Source: Planctomycetaceae bacterium
GTDB lineage: Bacteria > Planctomycetota > Planctomycetia > Pirellulales > Thermoguttaceae
Reading direction: 5' to 3'
Length of the DNA: 12,399 bases
Assembly: GCA_031256755.1 (NCBI GenBank)
Contig: JAIRPZ010000008.1
Location: 1 to 12,399 of the forward strand
Shown here: positions 8,977-12,399 of the stretch, one piece after another
How positions within the stretch are numbered: the first letter of the stretch is position 1
Layout: each line of letters begins with the position of its first letter
Program-made: the position numbers and the translations under genes
The notes under the pieces: generated by a model
The model's database searches: none
Seen by the model: only the letters and a program-made list of their open reading frames with translations
What the model was told of the DNA's origin: nothing

Positions 8977-9086
8977 CCGGTGGTTAATTCAAAAGGTCAC
9001 ACCTATTCCCATCCCGAACATAGAAGTTAAGCTTTTGATACCGATGATAGTAGAAAAATTGCGAAAGTAGGGACCGCCGGTTTTTT
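8977..9086 (+). rRNA. rrf: 5S ribosomal RNA and adjoining terminator
   Basis: The mature molecule is about 8977-9080 (roughly 104 nt, a little more if unpaired ends are kept). Helix I is CCGGTGGT/ACCGCCGG and helix II CAAAAG/CTTTTG. The conserved 5S blocks are present: CACACCTATTCCCATCCCGAAC, AGAAGTTAAGC, CCGATGATAGT and GCGAAAGTAGGGA. It is shorter than the 116-120 nt typical of most bacteria, in line with the reported short 5S rRNAs of planctomycetes. Helix I is followed directly by TTTTTT (9081-9086), so the 5S 3' end itself can act as terminator for the 23S-5S unit. Confidence 0.92.
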
Positions 9087-9150
9087 ACGCCCCCGTCAGT
9101 TTCCCAAGAAAGTTTATAAAAGATGCATTGTTTGTTGTGCAGACATACGT

Positions 9151-9184
9151 CCCCCCTTCTCTTGTTTCGAGAATGTGTTAGAAT
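9151..9184 (+). promoter_or_regulatory. Putative rplM-rpsI promoter
   Basis: An extended -10 TGTTAGAAT (TAGAAT 9179-9184) lies 22 nt after a CCCCCC run (9151-9156). The -35 is poor (TTCTCT at 16 bp). A weaker copy of the pattern, CCCCC at 9090-9094 and TATAAA at 9115-9120, lies upstream. Either would place the start after the 5S terminator and before rplM. Confidence 0.45.
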
Positions 9185-9237
9185 AGATACAGTCGGAAGG
9201 GACATTGTTGTAGAGTTGCAGACCGTATCAGATGATT

Positions 9238-9693
9238 ATGGGAAAGAGCATTATAGGAAAAACATATATGGCAAAGCCGGACGAAGTACCGCAGAAATGG
9301 TACATCGTTGACGGTACCGACAAAGTTGTCGGACGTTTAGCCGGCGATATTGCTATGATTCTTATGGGAAAGCACCGCCCGGAATATACTCCGCATGTTG
9401 ATACCGGAGAGTACGTCGTCGTCACAAATGTCGATAAAGTTGTTTTTACCGGCAAAAAACTCGACCGGAAACGTTATACGTGGTGGACAAAATGGCCCGG
9501 TCTGAAAAGCGAAACGGCACGCGAGCGGTTTGCTCATCACCCGGAACGAATTCTCACAGAGTCCGTCCGCAGAATGCTCCCGAAGAACAAACTTGCAAAG
9601 CAAATGCTGGACAAACTTAAGGTGTACCGTAGCGGTGAGCAGCACCCGCATCAAGCGCAAGCACCGCAACCGATTGATTTGGCAAAAAAATAA
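9238..9693 (+). CDS. rplM: Large ribosomal subunit protein uL13
   Basis: The sequence matches L13 throughout: KWYIVDGTDKVVGRLAGDIA, the core GKHRPEYTPHVDTGEYVVV, VDKVVFTGKK, then VRRMLPKNKLAKQMLDKL and KVYRSGEQHPHQAQAPQ. L13 binds 23S rRNA early in 50S assembly. The start is uncertain. ATG 9268 has an AGGA 9 nt upstream (141 aa), but the residues just before it, GKTY, align with the conserved KTF/KTY of the family, so translation probably begins further up at ATG 9238 (151 aa) or 9232. Neither upstream start has a Shine-Dalgarno. rpsI follows after 13 bp, the usual L13-S9 operon. Confidence 0.95.
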   Translation: MGKSIIGKTYMAKPDEVPQKWYIVDGTDKVVGRLAGDIAMILMGKHRPEYTPHVDTGEYVVVTNVDKVVFTGKKLDRKRYTWWTKWPGLKSETARERFAHHPERILTESVRRMLPKNKLAKQMLDKLKVYRSGEQHPHQAQAPQPIDLAKK

Positions 9694-9706
9694 CTAGATT
9701 AGTGCT

Positions 9707-10132
9707 ATGGTTAAGTTAGGAAATTTCATCATCGCCGGAAACGGCAAAAATGATTGTTTGGGAACAGGACGGCGGAAGTCGTCCGTTGCCAGAGTTCGTG
9801 TACGGGCAGGCGAAGGAAAAATAAGCATCAATTGCCGTGAATTGACAGATTTTTTCAAAACAGCCCAGCAGCAAAATGCGGTCTTGGCTCCGCTCGCTCT
9901 GACCGGAAAACAAGAGACCGTTGATGTCCTGATCAGTGTGCAGGGAGGCGGCACCACCGGACAAGCCGATGCCTGCAAATTGGGAATCGCCCGGGCAATC
10001 AAGAAATTCGACCCGGAAACGGAACCTGTATTGCGGGAACACAGTTTGTTAACCCGCGATGCACGCGAAGTCGAAAGAAAAAAATACGGCTTGCGGAAAG
10101 CAAGAAGAGGGACTCAATTCTCGAAACGCTAA
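9707..10132 (+). CDS. rpsI: Small ribosomal subunit protein uS9
   Basis: 141 residues. After a short N-terminal extension (about 1-18) the S9 signature begins: GTGRRKSSVARVRVRAGEGK, then VQGGGTTGQADACKLGIARA and the ending RKKYGLRKARRGTQFSKR, whose basic C-terminal tail contacts P-site tRNA in other bacteria. The final Lys-Arg is intact. The start codon has only a weak Shine-Dalgarno; coupling to rplM is likely given the 13-bp spacing. The frame after the stop stays open for another 60 or so codons through purine-rich DNA, but this is most likely chance. Confidence 0.96.
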   Translation: MVKLGNFIIAGNGKNDCLGTGRRKSSVARVRVRAGEGKISINCRELTDFFKTAQQQNAVLAPLALTGKQETVDVLISVQGGGTTGQADACKLGIARAIKKFDPETEPVLREHSLLTRDAREVERKKYGLRKARRGTQFSKR

Positions 10133-10217
10133 TCCTCTTACTACTTCGCGCACGGAACGGAAGGCAGAAGAGAGAGGAAGAGAGCGAGTGAGAAAGGCAA
10201 GAAAGAGAGTAGAACAG

Positions 10218-10290
10218 GTTATCACGGCGTATTTGTTATAGGTGCAAATACGCCGTGTAACGTTTTGATATTTTACCCTTTTTTCTTTTT
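10218..10290 (+). terminator. Strong terminator of the rplM-rpsI operon
   Basis: A 13-bp perfect stem CACGGCGTATTTG (10223-10235) / CAAATACGCCGTG (10245-10257) is extended by GTTA/TAAC across a single bulged T, with a 9-nt loop. T-rich stretches (GTTTTGATATTTTACCC, then TTTTTTCTTTTTT) follow. Confidence 0.8.
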
Positions 10291-10300
10291 TGCTCTATGA

Positions 10301-10333
10301 AAAAAGCACGCAGGACATGTCCGCGTGCTTTTT
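10301..10333. terminator. Bidirectional terminator between rpsI and rplT
   Basis: AAAAAGCACGC (10301-10311) pairs perfectly with GCGTGCTTTTT (10323-10333). The loop region itself contains GGAC/GTCC. It reads as an intrinsic terminator in both directions: backup for rpsI, and the main one for rpmI-rplT, whose stop codon is 25 bp away. Confidence 0.88.
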
Positions 10334-10358
10334 AATCGTTGACCGAAAGTGCCGTTTT

Positions 10359-10718
10359 TTACGCTTTTCCCAGCACGGACTTAACGGTTTCCACCACTTT
10401 TGCAAAGGCATCTTTGTCATTGACCGCCATTTCCGCAAGCGTTTTCCTATCCAAAATAATACTCGCCTTTTTCAAACCGGCAACAAATTCGCCGTAGCGA
10501 AGCCCAAGTTGCCGCACAGCCGCATTGATTCGGATAATCCACAATGCCCGGAATTCACGTTTCCGAACCCTGCGGTCTCTTGTTGCATAACAATCCGCCC
10601 GGACAATGGTCTCCTTGACTGTCCGCAGCAACCGTCCGCGTCCGCCCCGAAACCCTTTTGCCCGCTTGAAAATTCTATTTTTCGACCGCCGTCTGGCAGC
10701 CCCCCGCTGTGTCCTCAT
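10359..10718 (-). CDS. rplT: Large ribosomal subunit protein bL20
   Basis: 119 residues, normal length. The N-terminal basic arm (RGAARRRSKNRIFKRAKGFR, about 5-24) threads into 23S rRNA. The globular part has the L20 signature: RRVRKREFRALWIIRINAAV, RQLGLRYGEFV, LKKASIILDRKTLAEMAVND. In other bacteria L20 is an early 50S assembly protein and the autogenous repressor of the rpmI-rplT unit. A purine-rich AGGGA lies about 10 nt before the ATG. It follows rpmI after an unusually long 207-bp gap and ends at the shared terminator. Confidence 0.96.
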   Translation of the reverse strand: MRTQRGAARRRSKNRIFKRAKGFRGGRGRLLRTVKETIVRADCYATRDRRVRKREFRALWIIRINAAVRQLGLRYGEFVAGLKKASIILDRKTLAEMAVNDKDAFAKVVETVKSVLGKA

Positions 10719-10925
10719 CGTTCTTTCCCTTTCTCATTAAATTAACGAATGTCTAGGTTCTCCGATTCCATTAACCGAAGCATTACAACCCGATCCGCCG
10801 GCTTTGCGGGACAAATCCCGAAACTGCACAGCCGCAAAAAACACGCCGATACACCGTTTGTGTCCGATGACCAACTGCCGTTCCTGCTGGAAACACGCTT
10901 CAACGTGTATGTTATGACTGCGCTG
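10719..10925 (-). other. Structured rpmI-rplT intercistronic region
   Basis: 207 bp with no plausible gene. It holds two small hairpins, CGGGA/TCCCG with a CAAA loop (10807-10820) and ACACG/CGTGT (10893-10908). In E. coli and Bacillus, L20 controls this unit by binding folded mRNA. Whether this region serves as an L20 operator or a second promoter cannot be told from sequence alone. Confidence 0.4.
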
Positions 10926-11126
10926 CTATTGACACGGAATCAATGCGGAAACAATTTTTTTCGTTTCCGCTTCCGCAACAACACCGGTTCCGCGCAGGTT
11001 CCGCCGCTGTTTTTTCGTCAACCGATACGCCAAGTGGCTGGTGCCGCTGTGCCGGTGTTTCGCTTTACCGCCTGCGGTCAGCCGAAACCGTTTTTTGATC
11101 CCTTTATGCGTTTTCTGTTTAGGCAT
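10926..11126 (-). CDS. rpmI: Large ribosomal subunit protein bL35
   Basis: 66 residues, normal length for L35. The opening MPKQKTHKGIKKRFRLTAGG and the following KAKHRHSGTSHLAYRLTKKQ, then RRNLRGTGVV, are diagnostic. A clear Shine-Dalgarno (AGGAAAGGA) lies just upstream of the ATG. Its own promoter starts about 25 nt ahead. infC, which usually precedes rpmI, is absent: the upstream DNA leads to a divergent pseudopilin gene. Confidence 0.95.
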   Translation of the reverse strand: MPKQKTHKGIKKRFRLTAGGKAKHRHSGTSHLAYRLTKKQRRNLRGTGVVAEAETKKIVSALIPCQ

Positions 11127-11155
11127 AATGTCCTTTCCTGCAAAAAATCCCCTTT

Positions 11156-11188
11156 ATTTTACAACCAAGCGGGAAAATTAAAAGGGGG
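11156..11188 (-). promoter_or_regulatory. rpmI-rplT promoter
   Basis: On the minus strand a CCCCC run (11184-11188) directly precedes TTTTAA (11178-11183), a 16-bp spacer and TAAAAT (11156-11161). The predicted start near 11149 gives a 5' leader of only about 23 nt with the Shine-Dalgarno, so no long leader riboswitch is possible from this start. Confidence 0.6.
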
Positions 11189-11408
11189 ACTCCCTGTTAA
11201 GAATACATCCCTAAAGCCGTCCGCAGCGGTCAGGGATATTGACAAACGATTTTGCCCGTTTCATAATCAATCAATAATCACAAGCAAACCGCAGTAAACA
11301 GCATGACCGCATTTTTTAACAAACTGGCTTATATTTTCTGCCTCGCTGTTGCTGCCCGCCAAATGTTCCCCGCAACGGAACAATTTTCGCCATTTTCGTT
11401 CCCTACTG
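11189..11408. other. Gap between rpmI and pseudopilin promoters
   Basis: No convincing gene. An imperfect palindrome (11202-11240, AATACATCCCT facing AGGGATATT) lies upstream of the rpmI promoter. On the plus strand TTGACA (11239-11244), a 17-bp spacer and CATAAT (11262-11267) form a good-looking promoter, but nothing convincing begins just downstream. A 53-codon frame (11303-11464) has a hydrophobic start (MTAFFNKLAYIFCLAVAA) but no Shine-Dalgarno and overlaps the next promoter. Confidence 0.4.
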
Positions 11409-11437
11409 TTGACAATCCTCCGGTTTCAGAGTATACT
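11409..11437 (+). promoter_or_regulatory. Promoter of the DUF1559 pseudopilin gene
   Basis: Consensus TTGACA (11409-11414), a 17-bp spacer and TATACT (11432-11437). The start is predicted near 11444, giving a leader of about 57 nt. Unlike the other promoters here it has only CCC, further upstream. Confidence 0.8.
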
Positions 11438-11449
11438 AGACATAGATAC

Positions 11450-11473
11450 GCTACGTCGGCGTAGTTATTTTTT
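11450..11473 (+). promoter_or_regulatory. Hairpin plus U tract in pseudopilin 5' leader
   Basis: CTACG (11451-11455) and CGTAG (11460-11464) with a TCGG loop, closed by a G-T pair, are followed by TTATTTTTTT. The element begins within about 7 nt of the predicted transcript start and ends before the Shine-Dalgarno (11488-11493). It looks like a small intrinsic terminator or attenuator; it could instead protect the 5' end. Confidence 0.5.
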
Positions 11474-11500
11474 TACCTCTTTATGAAAAGGAGAAATACC

Positions 11501-12399
11501 ATGCGTACAAAAATTTTGACACCGGTTCACGAAATGACCGGCACAACCCTTACAAACCCTGCAGAATGTCCTGCAAACAACAAAATAGGCGCATTTGGGG
11601 GGGGGGGGCAAAAACCGTAATTCCTTTTAGGATAAGCACTTCCGGCTTTACCCTTGTCGAACTCTTGGTCGTGATCGCCATTATCGGCATGCTCATTGCC
11701 TTACTCTTACCCGCCATTCAAGCCGCCCGCGAAGCAGCACGCAAAATGCAGTGCCAAAGCAACCAAAAGCAGGTCGTCCTCGGCTTTCACAATCACAATG
11801 ACGCACTCGGAACTTTTCCGCTCGGTACAGATGCCGGCAGTAATACTTGGGCTGTCCGAACCTTTCCCTTCATCGAACAGTCCGCCCGATGGGACGGCTA
11901 TGATCTTACCCAAAATTATAACACCAGTGCTGTCAATCTGGAACGTATAAGCGGAGCCATTCCGACATACACCTGTCCCAGCGACAGCGGAAATAATCGG
12001 GAGACATCAATGCTGAACAGGGCAGACAACAAGGATTACCGTTTGCGGCATCACAATATGGTCATCTGCACCGGCAACGTCGGTTTTTGGGATTTCAATC
12101 CGATTCAGGGAGCACCGATACGCATCAAAGGCACCGATCCCAAGTATGACTATGCCGGTTCCATTTGGGGAGGACTTTTTGACACCGGCAAAATAGGAAT
12201 AGCGGTCAATCCGCTTGAATCGGTTACGGACGGACTTTCCAATACCGCCGCCCTCTCCGAAGTCATCCAAGGGTATTGGACTCCCGGAACGACCTCCGAC
12301 AAAACATGGAACGACTTGCGGGGATTGATCTGGTGGCATACAGCATGCTGGTTCACAACATTCAAATCCCCGAACACGACAGATGCCGATGAGGGATCT
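11501..12399 (+). CDS. DUF1559 type IV pilin-like protein, frame broken at a G12 tract, 3' partial
   Basis: ATG 11501 has AAGGAG at 11488-11493, ideal spacing and a strong promoter, but its frame ends at TAA 11618-11620 (39 aa) just after a run of 12 G (11597-11608). The pilin frame, open to the window end, is shifted by -1 relative to it. It carries SGFTLVELLVVIAIIGMLIA, the prepilin peptidase site (G before F), E at +5 and a membrane helix, then AAREAARKMQC and a DUF1559 (SBP_bac_10) body with VTDGLSNTAALSEVIQG. With 13 or 10 G the 11501 start reads straight through, with a leader of about 49 residues before F. Alternatively ATG 11566, in frame as sequenced, gives MSCKQQNRRIWGGGAK before the motif but lacks a Shine-Dalgarno. 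These proteins are numerous planctomycete exported pseudopilins of unknown function. See the finding on phase variation. Confidence 0.85.
11597..11608 (+). repeat. G12 homopolymer inside the pseudopilin coding region
   Basis: Twelve consecutive G, preceded by ATTT and followed by CAAAAACC. Tracts of this length are unstable in replication in phase-variable genes of other bacteria, are prone to RNA polymerase and ribosome slippage, and are also prone to sequencing length error. Confidence 0.95.

Noticed and set aside
11202..11240. Leader riboswitch or attenuator for rpmI
   Set aside because: The better rpmI promoter (11156-11188) starts transcription downstream of this palindrome, so it would not be in the mRNA.
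10749..11297. A 182-codon open frame on the plus strand
   Set aside because: It is antisense to rpmI and its promoter; Phe/Arg/Asn-rich composition is that of the complement of a Lys/Arg-rich gene.
11303..11464. A 53-codon frame with a hydrophobic start
   Set aside because: It lacks a Shine-Dalgarno, contains the pseudopilin promoter and ends within the leader hairpin; not convincing as a gene.

Overview
This window looks like a chromosomal segment of a planctomycete, probably a host- or sediment-associated Pirellulales/Thermoguttaceae-type bacterium; the exact lineage is inference. Several signs agree. There is a DUF1559 pseudopilin with the FTLVELLVVIAIIG methylation motif, and a diheme hydrazine-synthase-alpha-like protein beside a DUF1573 protein. 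A 23S-5S rRNA unit stands alone without a 16S gene, which is a known planctomycete trait, and the 5S rRNA is short.

Layout. Positions 1-1550 are an accessory patch: the 3' end of a PIN-domain toxin-like gene, an overlapping small antitoxin-like gene, an inverted array of CAGGAT/ATCCTG repeats, and an Rpn-family PD-(D/E)XK nuclease/transposase gene that ends at a clear terminator. Positions 1538-5363 are read leftwards: a strong promoter, tRNA-Ser(GGA), a hairpin, the secreted diheme HzsA-like protein, then a secreted DUF1573 protein. No other promoter is visible ahead of the HzsA-like gene, so the tRNA and the two exported proteins may form one transcription unit. Positions 5601-9086 hold two tandem promoters, a structured leader with a possible boxA, the 23S rRNA with a long flanking processing stem, a spacer hairpin and the 5S rRNA. 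Positions 9151-10290 hold rplM-rpsI with promoter and terminator. A shared terminator at 10301-10333 separates this from the leftward rpmI-rplT pair, which has its own promoter and no infC. From 11409 to the end is a DUF1559 pseudopilin gene with a near-consensus promoter; it runs off the window.

The main discoveries are two. First, the pseudopilin gene has an uninterrupted run of 12 G between its well-placed start codon and its pilin motif. As sequenced, that start is out of frame with the pilin; one extra G (or two fewer, or a -1 ribosomal slip) would restore it. This is the architecture of a phase-variable or slippage-controlled surface gene. Second, six promoters here (Rpn, tRNA-Ser, both rRNA promoters, rplM, rpmI) carry a run of 5-6 C on the coding strand, 22-25 nt before the -10 hexamer, which may be a lineage-specific promoter element.

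All functional calls come from reading the sequence; no database search was possible.
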